DNA of 37,824 nucleotides from Deltaproteobacteria bacterium (GCA_019309685.1 JAFDFT010000004.1:1-37824), one strand, 5' to 3'. Numbered from the stretch's first letter, positions 16,883-25,324 are shown. Notes: generated from the sequence alone by a model not told the origin. Translations and numbers: made by a program.

Positions 16883-17728
16883 TTAATAATTTATTATCAT
16901 GTTGTCTATCAAACGCGTCTTTCCAACTTTGACAGCCAGGGCCATTACCACAGGGCTCTCTATTGTTTTGATATCTTCCAGCGTATCAGGATCACAGATC
17001 GAAATATAATCTATCTTGCTATCCTTATGGGAGTGTATCAATTTCTTCACTTCATTAATAATTCTATCCGAATCCAAAACACCTTCAGCACAAAGGTTTT
17101 GAGCCTTACTTAATGATTCAAAAAGGGAAAGCGCCGCGAGTCTCTCCTCCGGTTTAAGATAATTGTTCCGTGAACTCATGGCAAGCCCATCAGGCTCCCT
17201 GACAGTCGGCGCACCTACGATTTCAATATCGAAATTCAAATCACGGACCATCCTTTTTATTACCGCCAGCTGCTGATAATCTTTCTGTCCAAATATCGCG
17301 ACACTGGGTTTTACAATGTTAAAAAGCTTTGTTACCACCGTCGCGACACCCTGGAAAAATATCGGCCTTGAAATCCCGCAAAGATGCTTCGGAAGCTTTT
17401 CAAGGTTTACATACGTCTGGAATCCATTTTCATATAGACTTACTTTATCAGGGGTAAAAACCACATCCACATTTTCTTTACGGGCAAGTTCGAGATCTCT
17501 TTCCAAGTCTTTTGGATAAGAATCAAAATCCTCCCCTTCTCCGAATTGTGTGGGATTGACAAAGATACTGACCACCAGGACATCACCGCGCTTTCGCCCT
17601 TCCCTCATAAGCGAAAGATGCCCCTCATGTAAAAATCCCATAGTCGGTACAAAGGCAATCGATTTTTTCCGGGATATCAGGCGATTGGCATATGCCTGCA
17701 TCTCATTTGTTGTGGCAATTGTATGAAT
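16883..17728 (-). CDS. panC: pantothenate synthetase, apparently initiated at ATT
   Basis: Condenses pantoate with beta-alanine using ATP, the last step of pantothenate synthesis. FVPTMGFLHEGHLSLMR carries the HIGH-like motif. IFVNPTQFGEGEDFD, GQKDYQQLAVIKRMV and AMSSRNNYL are family blocks. The first ATG (17701) has no ribosome site and lies after the usual N-terminal strand. Reading upstream in frame gives H-T-I-A-T-T-N-E before it, which aligns with PanC N-termini if initiation is at ATT 17728. That ATT sits 8 nt after a perfect AGGAGG (17737-17742 region). No ATG, GTG or TTG exists between it and the upstream stop at 17786-17788. Heads the panC-metK unit. Confidence 0.85.
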   Translation of the reverse strand: MHTIATTNEMQAYANRLISRKKSIAFVPTMGFLHEGHLSLMREGRKRGDVLVVSIFVNPTQFGEGEDFDSYPKDLERDLELARKENVDVVFTPDKVSLYENGFQTYVNLEKLPKHLCGISRPIFFQGVATVVTKLFNIVKPSVAIFGQKDYQQLAVIKRMVRDLNFDIEIVGAPTVREPDGLAMSSRNNYLKPEERLAALSLFESLSKAQNLCAEGVLDSDRIINEVKKLIHSHKDSKIDYISICDPDTLEDIKTIESPVVMALAVKVGKTRLIDNMIINY

Positions 17729-17760
17729 AGCAGTATCCTCCTGAAAAGAGAGTTGCCGCT

Positions 17761-17789
17761 GTATTAAGACAATATAAAGAAAATGTCAA
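17761..17789 (-). promoter_or_regulatory. strong sigma70-like promoter for panC-metK
   Basis: On the minus strand a consensus TTGACA (17784-17789) is 17 bp from TAATAC (17761-17766). Transcription would begin near 17754, about 26 nt before the ATT start of panC. It is the best consensus match seen in the window. Confidence 0.65.
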
Positions 17790-17813
17790 TGTTAACTTAA
17801 AGTTAAGCGTTAA
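17790..17813. promoter_or_regulatory. palindrome abutting the panC promoter -35 (candidate operator)
   Basis: GTTAACTTAAAGTTAAGC followed by GTTAAC contains an odd-centre dyad (TTAACTT-A-AAGTTAA type) and a repeated GTTAAC half-site. It directly abuts the -35 hexamer, a position suited to an activator or repressor of panC-metK. The cognate regulator is unknown. Confidence 0.35.
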
Positions 17814-17929
17814 CCTGAATTTACTAAAAGAAGAAACACGTTTTGCAAGAGGATAATATCTGAATTTTGCCGGAACTATTATTATAACTCATCTAAAAAG
17901 ATTCTCATCAATTTTCATGCAAGATTCAG
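17814..17929. repeat. family B repeat, deleted copy 3
   Basis: The right ~65 bp (GGAACTATTAT...GATTCTCATCAATTTTCATG then CAAGATTCAG) match the right end of the copy at 13434-13755. The left end keeps CCTGAAT (17814-17820), but most of the hairpin interior is missing. It is 116 bp against ~300 bp in full copies. It is upstream of the panC promoter and 86 bp from the stop of the cNMP-binding gene. The rest of 17930-18015 shows no feature I recognise. Confidence 0.6.
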
Positions 17930-18015
17930 ATAACAATCATTCAGCTACATAAATTTACGATTGAAAAGTACAAGGACAGGGTCGCTTTATAACTAAATAT
18001 AATGGGGAAAAAGAG

Positions 18016-18498
18016 TTATTTTTCCACCAGGTGCTGTATGTCAGGATGATCTTTTATCGCTCGCAAGAATTGCTCCGTCCTGATCTCCAACCTCTTTTTA
18101 ATAATTCTAAGCACCCTTTGGGTCATTCTATACCCCATGGATGGGTCTTTATCTAAAAGTCTTGTAAGCTCTATCCCATTTACAGAAAAAACCTCGCTCC
18201 TTTCTGCACAAACCGCGTCTGATGTATATGTAGTGCCTCCGAGCATGGCAGACCATCCAAATGCATATCCGGGTTTGACAGTCCCCATAGAAATAGTAAT
18301 TTTTTCAGAAATCCGCTGTTCAAGAAGTATCTTCCCCCTTCTTACCATGTAAAACCTTTCAGCGTTTTCACCTTCTCGAAAAACAACTTCACCTTCATCG
18401 AATTTGAGGGATTCAGTTATTGGCAAAAATTTATCAATCATGTCGTCTGTTAAAAATCCGAGAATTACAATCGCTTTAAGGTCTTTTATCGTCACCAT
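18016..18498 (-). CDS. cyclic-nucleotide-binding (CRP-type effector) domain protein
   Basis: 160 residues from ATG 18498, chosen because AAGGAA lies about 8 nt upstream; a longer frame to 18588 runs into the previous gene and lacks support. One cNMP-binding beta barrel: FDEGEVVFREGENAERFYMVRRGKI, then YAFGWSAMLGG, then TSDAVCAERSEVFSVNG. There is no helix-turn-helix; the tail is a helical region (MTQRVLRIIKKRLEIRTEQFL). It starts after the last D-type antiporter subunit gene and may be a soluble regulatory or docking subunit of that complex; this is inferred from position only. Arg in the canonical phosphate-binding cassette is not obvious, so ligand binding is uncertain. Confidence 0.8.
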   Translation of the reverse strand: MVTIKDLKAIVILGFLTDDMIDKFLPITESLKFDEGEVVFREGENAERFYMVRRGKILLEQRISEKITISMGTVKPGYAFGWSAMLGGTTYTSDAVCAERSEVFSVNGIELTRLLDKDPSMGYRMTQRVLRIIKKRLEIRTEQFLRAIKDHPDIQHLVEK

Positions 18499-18515
18499 GA
18501 TAGATTCCTTTCGCC

Positions 18516-20288
18516 TTAACTCATGAAAAAGAGCATGATAATAAATAGTGATGCAGCAGCAACACTCATTCCGATAGGCGTAGAGCATGTTTCAAAAGTA
18601 CGATAAACTTTCTTTTGAGTTGCTTTCAGTGCATCTTTTCCTGAACCCATAATAACCTGTATGGGGGTTATCAAAACAATGATGAGCTTTGCAGGTGTAT
18701 TTTTGGCCAGTCGGCTTACAATAAACGGAAGTTTCGTGGATATATATTTATCACACATCCTGTTCATGCCATTTAACATCTTATCCATCGCATAGTAAAA
18801 AAACATGCCACCTTTTCGGTAGAACCAATCTGTATCCAAAAGAAGAACGCCTGCCATTTCCGGGTAGTATCCTGAAACAAACACGATATAAAACGCGAAT
18901 GCGCCGAAAAGGACAACCTGAAATTGTCCGATGATATGAGCCATTGTATACGGCTCATAAGTGACAGGATGAGGGAGGATTTGATACAAACTTTTATAAA
19001 ATACAGCGATCAAAATACATAGAAACGCTGTTATCCCCATGGCAAGGAGCATATTGATTGGCGGCTCTTGTGATTTGATTTCAGGCTTTTTCCCGAAAAA
19101 GGTAAAAAAAGGGACTTTAATCCCTGCATGAAAACAAGCGCATGCTGAAGCGCATTGCAACAGCAGCCAGATGATGGGCATTTTTTCGTGTGAAGAGGCG
19201 GAAATAACCATTGATTTGCTGATAAAACCGCAAAATAGAGGTAAAGCGGAAATCGATGCCGCGCCAATAATACAAAAAATACATGTCAGCGGCATGGTTT
19301 TATAGAGCCCGCCAAGCTCCGTACATTTTGATCTGCCGGTCATCTGAATGACAGAACCTGTAGCCATGAAAAGAAGCGCTGTATAAAGAATACAGCAAAA
19401 CGCATGGGAAATTGTCCCATTTAATGCCAGCGGTGTCCCAATACCGATACCGCACATCATAAAACCGCCCTGACTGATTAGGCTGTAGGCGATAATCCTT
19501 CTGATATCGTCTTCAACGATTGCGTAGATGATGGGGATAACGGCCATGGCAGCCCCCAGCCATATGAGCAGTTCAGCTCCCGGGAAAATCCTCACCATGA
19601 GATAAACCGCACTTTTTGTTGTAAATGCGCTTAAAAATACAGCGCCCGTTACCGTTGCTTCCGGATAGGCGTCTTTTAACCATGGATGCAGCGGATAGAC
19701 GGCAGCATTGACGGCAATTCCAACAAAGATCAAATAGGATGCCAGCCCTTTGAGCTGCATTACGCTGATTTCAGTTGTTCCTGTATGGTGAACGTGTAAA
19801 ACGATTCCAGCCAAAAGACATAACCCGCCAAATACATGCACGAGAATGTATCTGAATGCTGCTGCTTGCGAAGCTTTCGTTCTTCGCGCCAGGATAAGAA
19901 AGGTTGAGCTGATAGCCATCAGTTCCCAGAAAATATAGAGGCTGAACACATCTCCAGCAAAAGTTACGCCAAGCGCTCCCCCCGCATACACAAATGATGA
20001 TACGTGCTGAAGATCATCATCAACATTTAATGAAAACAACATGCCGATAAAAAGCGCTATTGAAAATATATAACCAAAAACAAGTGAAAGCCTGTCAACG
20101 TTTCCAAATATAAGCTCATATCCCATGAAGTGAAACACACTGTGCTTTCCCTCAGGCCAGCTTATTATAAAGAAAAAAGCCAAAACAGGAAGAAAAAGCA
20201 GATACACGGATTTTATCTTTCCTTTTAAAAGAGGGACAAAAAATGCCCCAATAATAATGATAAACGCTGGAGAAATGTTATCGCTCAT
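18516..20288 (-). CDS. Mrp/Mbh-type antiporter D subunit (third copy, extended C-terminus)
   Basis: 590 residues, ~14 membrane segments of the NuoL/M/N-MrpD fold. Pump-site residues are in place: Glu in FWELMAISSTFLIL (TM5), the HPWLKDAYPEA loop and Lys in LSAFTTKSAVYLMVR (TM7), and a later DDIRRIIAYSLISQGG block. Roughly 100 extra residues follow the core (DTDWFYRKGGMFF onward), ending in another hydrophobic segment. It is longer than the two other D copies and may take the place of the NuoL-like half of MrpA. Its start overlaps the preceding small membrane protein gene by 11 nt. Confidence 0.88.
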   Translation of the reverse strand: MSDNISPAFIIIIGAFFVPLLKGKIKSVYLLFLPVLAFFFIISWPEGKHSVFHFMGYELIFGNVDRLSLVFGYIFSIALFIGMLFSLNVDDDLQHVSSFVYAGGALGVTFAGDVFSLYIFWELMAISSTFLILARRTKASQAAAFRYILVHVFGGLCLLAGIVLHVHHTGTTEISVMQLKGLASYLIFVGIAVNAAVYPLHPWLKDAYPEATVTGAVFLSAFTTKSAVYLMVRIFPGAELLIWLGAAMAVIPIIYAIVEDDIRRIIAYSLISQGGFMMCGIGIGTPLALNGTISHAFCCILYTALLFMATGSVIQMTGRSKCTELGGLYKTMPLTCIFCIIGAASISALPLFCGFISKSMVISASSHEKMPIIWLLLQCASACACFHAGIKVPFFTFFGKKPEIKSQEPPINMLLAMGITAFLCILIAVFYKSLYQILPHPVTYEPYTMAHIIGQFQVVLFGAFAFYIVFVSGYYPEMAGVLLLDTDWFYRKGGMFFYYAMDKMLNGMNRMCDKYISTKLPFIVSRLAKNTPAKLIIVLITPIQVIMGSGKDALKATQKKVYRTFETCSTPIGMSVAAASLFIIMLFFMS

Positions 20289-20517
20289 AATAATCCGAAT
20301 TTCTTTTTAAAATTTTGCTCACTATAATTGCCGCGCCAAAAACCAGAATGCAGGAAAAAATTCCGTATATTGGAAAAAAGAAAAGCAGGCCTTCCAAAAA
20401 TAACTCAGCATGTTTATGAACAAAAAATTCAATGAAAAATAAAAGAAAAAGAAACGAGTAAAATATAATAAGAAGCCGTCGAATCTCTTTTGATTTTCCA
20501 AGCCATTTTATCTTCAT
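20278..20517 (-). CDS. small two-helix membrane protein in the antiporter operon
   Basis: 79 residues, basic N-terminus (MKIKWLGKSKEIRRL) and two hydrophobic segments (LIIFYSFLFLLFFIEFF and LLFFFPIYGIFSCILVFGAAIIV), C-terminus basic and polar. It lies 12 bp after the second D subunit and overlaps the third by 11 nt, so it is part of the same translationally coupled set. I recognise no named family. A small accessory subunit of the complex is the simplest reading. Confidence 0.7.
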   Translation of the reverse strand: MKIKWLGKSKEIRRLLIIFYSFLFLLFFIEFFVHKHAELFLEGLLFFFPIYGIFSCILVFGAAIIVSKILKRNSDYYER

Positions 20518-20529
20518 TAGCGATATTCC

Positions 20530-22008
20530 TTACTTGATAAATATACTTTCTGCAGCCATCTGAGCCAAAGAAAGAAACGGTTCCGGATGGAAAAAAAGAA
20601 CGATCGATCCGATCGCCGTTATACATATTGGAATTAAACACCAGATCGGCGCTTCATCAATTCTGTTACTAACACGGGTTTCCTTCGATTGGTTAAAAAA
20701 AGCACTGTAAACAATTGGAAAAAAATAAGCGGCATTCAACAGCGAGCTGACCAGTATCACGGCCAATAATGCCAATTGGCCGGCATCAAGTGTCCCCAGT
20801 ACTAAATGCCATTTACTAATAAATCCGCCGCAGGGCGGCAGCCCGATAACGCTTAAAGAGCCGATAAAAAACGCGGCCATGGTGATAGGCATTCTTTTTC
20901 CAATACCATCCATCTGGCTGATATTTTTTATGCCTGTGGCAACAAAAATAGCGCCCGCGCAAAAAAAGAGAGTGATTTTGCCAAACGCATGCATGGCAAT
21001 ATGAAGGATACCGCCAACAAATCCTCTGGGTGACAGAAGTGCCGCGCCAAGGACAATATACGATAGCTGCCCGATGGTAGAAAAAGCCAGACGCCGTTTC
21101 AATCCATCCTGCGATAGGGCGATACACGAAGCCGTAATAATGGTAAATGAGGCAATAACACAAACAATAATATTCAGATGAGAATTAGAAAGCAGCTCAA
21201 CGCCAAACACGCCCGTGATGACACGAATCACACAAAACACACCGACCTTTACCACCGCCACAGCATGAAGAAGCGCGCTAACCGGCGTGGGAGCAACCAT
21301 GGCAGCCGGAAGCCATGAATGAAAAGGCATGATGGCTGCCTTGGCAAATCCAAAAAGCATGATAACCAAAAGAGCCGCTATCAGTGCTGGAGATACGTCC
21401 ATCGATAAAAATCCAGATTTTGTAAATTCCAGGGTTCCGGTCATATTGTAAATTACCAGCATGCAAGGAAGGACAAATCCAATGGATAAACCAACAATAT
21501 AAAGCAGGTATTTTCTACCCGAACGTCGAGCTTCCATATCCTGATGGTGGGTCACCAGCGGATACGTAGAAAACGATAACATTTCGTAAAACAAATAAAG
21601 CGTGAAAAGGTTTGAAGAAAAAGCCACGCCCATGGTCGCGGATAGAGACAGTGCAAAAAAACTAAAATACCGCGTCTGGCTGTGCTCATTGAGTCCCCGC
21701 ATGTACCCGATGGAATAGGCTGATGTAATAATCCATAGAAATGAAGACACAATGGCAAAGAGAAGCCCTAAAGAATCAACTCTAAAACCTATGGATACAC
21801 CTGAAAAAATATCAACCAGCGTGAAAATAATTTCTTTACCTGAAAGGATGACAGGAATCATGGAAACAACTATTAAAAACTTGGCAATAGCCGCTATAAA
21901 CGTCCAGACTTCACGAATATTAGGTCTTTTACTGAACACGATAAACGGTACAGCGGTAACTGATACAAGTATTGCCAATAATGGTTTTATGGATAAAATT
22001 GTTTCCAT
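20530..22008 (-). CDS. Mrp/Mbh-type antiporter D subunit (second copy)
   Basis: 492 residues of the NuoN/MrpD fold. Glu in LFYEMLSFSTYPLV, the HSWLPAAMVAPTPVSALLHA loop and Lys in VAVVKVGVFCVIRV are the expected proton-path residues. KRRLAFSTIGQLSYIVLGA and GLPPCGGFISKWHL are family blocks. It is 11 bp downstream of the first D copy. By homology it moves cations or protons across the inner membrane as one of several antiporter modules. Confidence 0.88.
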   Translation of the reverse strand: METILSIKPLLAILVSVTAVPFIVFSKRPNIREVWTFIAAIAKFLIVVSMIPVILSGKEIIFTLVDIFSGVSIGFRVDSLGLLFAIVSSFLWIITSAYSIGYMRGLNEHSQTRYFSFFALSLSATMGVAFSSNLFTLYLFYEMLSFSTYPLVTHHQDMEARRSGRKYLLYIVGLSIGFVLPCMLVIYNMTGTLEFTKSGFLSMDVSPALIAALLVIMLFGFAKAAIMPFHSWLPAAMVAPTPVSALLHAVAVVKVGVFCVIRVITGVFGVELLSNSHLNIIVCVIASFTIITASCIALSQDGLKRRLAFSTIGQLSYIVLGAALLSPRGFVGGILHIAMHAFGKITLFFCAGAIFVATGIKNISQMDGIGKRMPITMAAFFIGSLSVIGLPPCGGFISKWHLVLGTLDAGQLALLAVILVSSLLNAAYFFPIVYSAFFNQSKETRVSNRIDEAPIWCLIPICITAIGSIVLFFHPEPFLSLAQMAAESIFIK

Positions 22009-22019
22009 TCTATCTGATC

Positions 22020-23516
22020 TTATATGATCCCTGTTGGTATAGCGAACTGGATGATCGCTGTCACAATATGTCCGGTAAATATCCCAAGCGCAAGGAGCAG
22101 TATCGCTGCCATGAGGAGTGGCACCAGCATATCTCTTGGCGCTTCGTTAAATAGTGTCTCTTCATCTTTTTGATGCGCGTTAGGATGATTCGTAAAAGGC
22201 TCATAATAGCCGATCTCGATAACCCTGAAAAAGAGCACAACATTAACAAGACTGCTGAAAATGAGCGCACCCACAAAACCAAATTCCCCCGCGGCAATAC
22301 CCCCTGAAATAAGGTACCATTTGCTAAAAAACCCGCAAAACGGCGGCACACCTATAATCGACAACGCCCCTGCTGTAAATGCTGCCATAGTAAATGGCAT
22401 TTTGACAAACAGACCCTTCATATCTTCAAACGAATCGCTTTTTAGCATGTACAAAATATTGCCTGCGGCAAGAAACAAACACAGGGTCATTGCCGCATCA
22501 TTGACAATATGCAGAATCGACCCGGTAATTCCCTGGCGGTTTCCCAACCACAGTCCACCAACCATATACCCAACCTCGGCAACAATGATATAGGTGAGCA
22601 TCTTTTTCAGACTTTTTTGTGATAACGCAAATAGAGATCCCATGACGATAGCAAGAACCGAAAGCCATACCATGGGTTTTGATATGTTTAGAAATACAAA
22701 CGAAAATTGAGGCGTAAACAAGTACAATGTAACGCGTATCATCACGTAAATCATTACCTTGGTAGTCAGCGGTGCGATCAAGCTGACGGCTGATGATTGG
22801 GCGTACGAATATGCGTTGGGCAGCCACGCGTGCAAAGGGAAAAACGCCATCTTTATAAAAAGACCGATCATGCAAAAAATAAACGCGAATAGGACCACCC
22901 CGGAATCATAGATATCTGGAAGCAGGTTCGCGATATCGGCTATATTCAATGACCCGGTCACAAGATAGATATATCCAATTCCCAACAGGTAGAAGCTGGC
23001 ACCAATGGTTCCCATAATAAGATAGTTCAGACTTGATAAAGCTGCCCTATCCTTCCCAAGGCCAATAAGCGCGTAACCGGTAAGCGATGCAATTTCAAGC
23101 AATACATATAAATTAAACGCGTCACCGGTCACAACAATGCCGGACAGTCCGGTCACAAAAAGGACATACAGCGCATAAAAAGGCCCTTCCTTACCCGAAA
23201 AATCCTGCTGAACCGGCTTGTGAGTCGTTACAATATTTAAAACCGCAACCGCAGAGATAACAACAAGAACCAGACTGTTTAAATGATCTATCCGGTATTC
23301 AATCCCCCATGGAGGTGCCCAGCCGCCAAGTCTATATTGAACGGTACCATTCTCTAAAACCATCATCAACACGCCAATGGATGCAAAAAGAGAAACTGTC
23401 AGAGAAAAAACGGCAATAGGAAAGCACAGCCTTTTATTCAGCCAGCCTGTAGCTGAAATAAGAAAAGCCGAAATAAGCGGAACGATAATGACAAGTGCTG
23501 GAAAGTGCTCACTCAT
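22020..23516 (-). CDS. Mrp/Mbh-type antiporter D subunit (first copy)
   Basis: 498 residues, MrpD/MbhH-like. Conserved features are Glu in VLLEIASLTGYALIGLG, HAWLPNAYSYAQSSAVSLIAPLTTK with the TM7 lysine, SLKKMLTYIIVAEVGYM and GVPPFCGFFSKWYL. It follows mrpC as in Mbh operons, where this position is mbhH. Its ATG overlaps by 8 nt the TGA of a short upstream reading frame (23509-23643). Confidence 0.88.
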   Translation of the reverse strand: MSEHFPALVIIVPLISAFLISATGWLNKRLCFPIAVFSLTVSLFASIGVLMMVLENGTVQYRLGGWAPPWGIEYRIDHLNSLVLVVISAVAVLNIVTTHKPVQQDFSGKEGPFYALYVLFVTGLSGIVVTGDAFNLYVLLEIASLTGYALIGLGKDRAALSSLNYLIMGTIGASFYLLGIGYIYLVTGSLNIADIANLLPDIYDSGVVLFAFIFCMIGLFIKMAFFPLHAWLPNAYSYAQSSAVSLIAPLTTKVMIYVMIRVTLYLFTPQFSFVFLNISKPMVWLSVLAIVMGSLFALSQKSLKKMLTYIIVAEVGYMVGGLWLGNRQGITGSILHIVNDAAMTLCLFLAAGNILYMLKSDSFEDMKGLFVKMPFTMAAFTAGALSIIGVPPFCGFFSKWYLISGGIAAGEFGFVGALIFSSLVNVVLFFRVIEIGYYEPFTNHPNAHQKDEETLFNEAPRDMLVPLLMAAILLLALGIFTGHIVTAIIQFAIPTGII

Positions 23517-23643
23517 TGTTAGATTTAATTTTTAGATATCTAAATATAAAATCTATCATGAAATGATTAAAAAAATCGACCATACGTTTAAGAAATAAAG
23601 TCTTTAACCACTCGCCCCTTTTCTGAAACCACTGGCCATTGTT
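23509..23643 (-). other. short open frame without a normal start between mrpC and the first D subunit
   Basis: Directly after the mrpC stop, 44 codons stay open and end in a TGA that overlaps the next gene's ATG (ATGAGTGA). The translation (NGQWFQKRGEWLKTLFLKR, then MVDFFNHFMIDFIFRYLKI) looks protein-like and recalls the post-core WFYRKGG tail of the third D subunit. There is no ATG, GTG or TTG before Met at 23583. An ATG at 23639 is in the +1 frame and would join this frame if the AAAAGGGG run (23608-23615) were one base longer. It could be a small subunit with a frameshift, a remnant, or chance. Confidence 0.35.
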
Positions 23644-24045
23644 TTATTTTGCCTGATCTCTGATCTTTTTATTGATCTCATCTTCTTCGAGCGTGTCGTA
23701 TTCACGATACACTTTTATGGCCAGTGCCAATGCTACACCGAGAGTCGCCACTGATACGACAATGGCTGTCAGCATGAGAACATGCGGCAAAGGATTAATA
23801 TATTCAGCAGCGTGAATGACATGCTTTTCTTTGCCATGACCATGAGATATGATCGGGATAGTCGCTCCCTTTTTTACCCCAATAGAAACATAAAACAAAA
23901 TAATACCAGTCTGGAAAATATTCATACCAATGATCTTTTTTACTAAGTTTTTCTTGACCATCATGGCGTAAAGACCAATCATCATCAATAAGATAAAGCC
24001 CCAATAGTTATACTTTGAAATAATTGTCGTTAAAATTTCATTCAT
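23644..24045 (-). CDS. mrpC: Mrp antiporter subunit C (NuoK/MbhG-like)
   Basis: 133 residues, three hydrophobic segments. GLYAMMVKKNLVKKIIGMNIFQTGIILFYVSIG is the NuoK-type core and INPLPHVLMLTAIVVSVATLGVALALAIKVY is the conserved third helix; the C-terminus is charged (EYDTLEEDEINKK). It follows mrpB, separated by the foldback repeat at 24074-24250. It occupies the mbhG position of Mbh operons. Confidence 0.9.
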   Translation of the reverse strand: MNEILTTIISKYNYWGFILLMMIGLYAMMVKKNLVKKIIGMNIFQTGIILFYVSIGVKKGATIPIISHGHGKEKHVIHAAEYINPLPHVLMLTAIVVSVATLGVALALAIKVYREYDTLEEDEINKKIRDQAK

Positions 24046-24073
24046 TAATCAATATTGTTTTAAAGGGTCATTA

Positions 24074-24250
24074 TGACTGTCTCGTATAAAGTCAAAATTG
24101 TGGTGGTAAAGTGAAAAGTTCAAGTTTCCCGCCTATAGCGGGATTTCCGCTTTGCTCCAACAAACGACGCAAATACTGAGAAATAAGTCGTACTTATAGT
24201 ACGTCGAATGAACTCAGGATGCAGCGCAACACCGTCCCGCTATAGGCGGG
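24074..24250. repeat. foldback repeat, family A copy 1, inside the antiporter operon
   Basis: The left tip TGACTGTCTCGTATAAAGTC (24074-24093) resembles the tips of the copies at 26663 and 33004. Two exact 15-bp inverted repeats, CCCGCCTATAGCGGG (24128-24142) and CCCGCTATAGGCGGG (24236-24250), bracket a core with CTGAG...CTCAG and CGTACT-TAT-AGTACG stems. The core CGACGCAAA...CGTACT...AGTACG...GATGCAGCGCAAC is shared with 26663-26809. It begins one base after the mrpB stop and lies before mrpC. Confidence 0.65.
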
Positions 24251-24251
24251 A

Positions 24252-25082
24252 TTACAAACCTTCATCATGCCTGCCGGCAGAAGAAAGGTTATAGTATATC
24301 CATATCATGACAGCCATCACAGCGAGTCCCACACCAATTTCCACAATCAGTATTCCATGAGATCTTGCCATGACTGAATTCACATTCAAAACAGGTGCGA
24401 GAGCACTGTAATCAAGAAAATTCGCCCCAAGGACAAGACAAAGAGCACCGGCTCCAGCGTAAATAAAAACACCCGTCGCGCTAAGAAACGCACCTAGCCT
24501 CTCGCTCATTCTACTAATCGCAGTTCTCAAATCTGTTGAAATAGCGAATAAAATGACTGAAGCACCAAGTATAACACCTCCCTGAAATCCCCCTCCGGGG
24601 CTATGGTGCCCATGGGAGATGACATACAAAGCAAATAACTGGATAAAAGGAATAACCATGCGGCAGGTTGTATTTATGATCAGATCATAGGGTACCCATT
24701 GGGTATCGATTCGCTTAAAAATATTTGAATCGTCCGGCTCCTTCCCCCCCTTTTCAATCCGAAGTGTTATCCCTGTAGGGAGATGTCGGTAAAGTGTTAC
24801 TGAGGGCTCCATCCTTCTTGTGATTCTAAGAAGAAAAAAACAGGCGATACCGGCACAAAAAATAACCGTTGTTTCAAACATGGTATCATAACCGCGGTAA
24901 TCGGCCAGTACGGCAGTGACAATGTTGGGGACTGCTGTGTCATCCAAAGCTTTTTCAATGTAATACGGAGATACATGTGTACTTGCGGGAGATGCCGGAT
25001 GTCCCCAGTCAGGAAAATCGGATGTATGATATATAAGTATAGACCCGCATAAAATGACAATGACTAAGCCCAATATCCTCAA
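24252..25082 (-). CDS. mrpB: fused MbhE + MrpB antiporter subunit
   Basis: 276 residues from TTG 25082. The frame is open to ATG 25205, but that stretch antiparallels the upstream gene and has no family match; TTG 25082 has AAGGAG 7-8 nt upstream and overlaps the preceding TGA by 4 nt. Residues ~1-90 are MbhE-like (FPDWGHPASPASTHVSPYY, VTAVLADYRGYDTMFETTVI). Residues ~130-270 are MnhB-like (INTTCRMVIPFIQLFALYVI, then SHGHHSPGGGFQGG). In MrpA the MbhE part sits at the C-terminus of the giant subunit; here it is fused to MrpB. Confidence 0.88.
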   Translation of the reverse strand: MRILGLVIVILCGSILIYHTSDFPDWGHPASPASTHVSPYYIEKALDDTAVPNIVTAVLADYRGYDTMFETTVIFCAGIACFFLLRITRRMEPSVTLYRHLPTGITLRIEKGGKEPDDSNIFKRIDTQWVPYDLIINTTCRMVIPFIQLFALYVISHGHHSPGGGFQGGVILGASVILFAISTDLRTAISRMSERLGAFLSATGVFIYAGAGALCLVLGANFLDYSALAPVLNVNSVMARSHGILIVEIGVGLAVMAVMIWIYYNLSSAGRHDEGL

Positions 25083-25324
25083 TCTTTTGTTCTCCTTGTT
25101 GTTCGAAAAACCGCTGCCACAAACAGCACAGTACTGACCCCGGCGCCAACGGATGCCTCTGTAAATGCCACATCCACAGCTCCCATCACCGCCCACAACA
25201 GACACATCATAAAGCTATAAGCGCCAAACAAAATACCCGCGCCAAGGAGGTCCCGAATATTTATTGCAGCAATGCCGCAAATAACAACCATTGTCAGCAC
25301 GATAAGATCCAGCTGCCAGCTCAT
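25079..25324 (-). CDS. MbhD-like DUF4040 antiporter subunit
   Basis: 81 residues, three hydrophobic segments, with the MbhD/MrpA core GAYSFMMCLLWAVMGAVDVAF and the following TEASVGAGVSTVLFVAA. This TEA-x-G-x-G block is the hallmark of DUF4040 and of the MrpA C-terminal region. It overlaps mrpG by 4 nt upstream and the MbhE+MrpB gene by 4 nt downstream. Confidence 0.9.
   Translation of the reverse strand: MSWQLDLIVLTMVVICGIAAINIRDLLGAGILFGAYSFMMCLLWAVMGAVDVAFTEASVGAGVSTVLFVAAVFRTTRRTKD

Noticed and set aside
22498..22875. 125-codon minus-strand frame inside the first D subunit gene
   Set aside because: Out-of-frame shadow of a conserved antiporter gene, with basic and aromatic-rich composition and no motifs.
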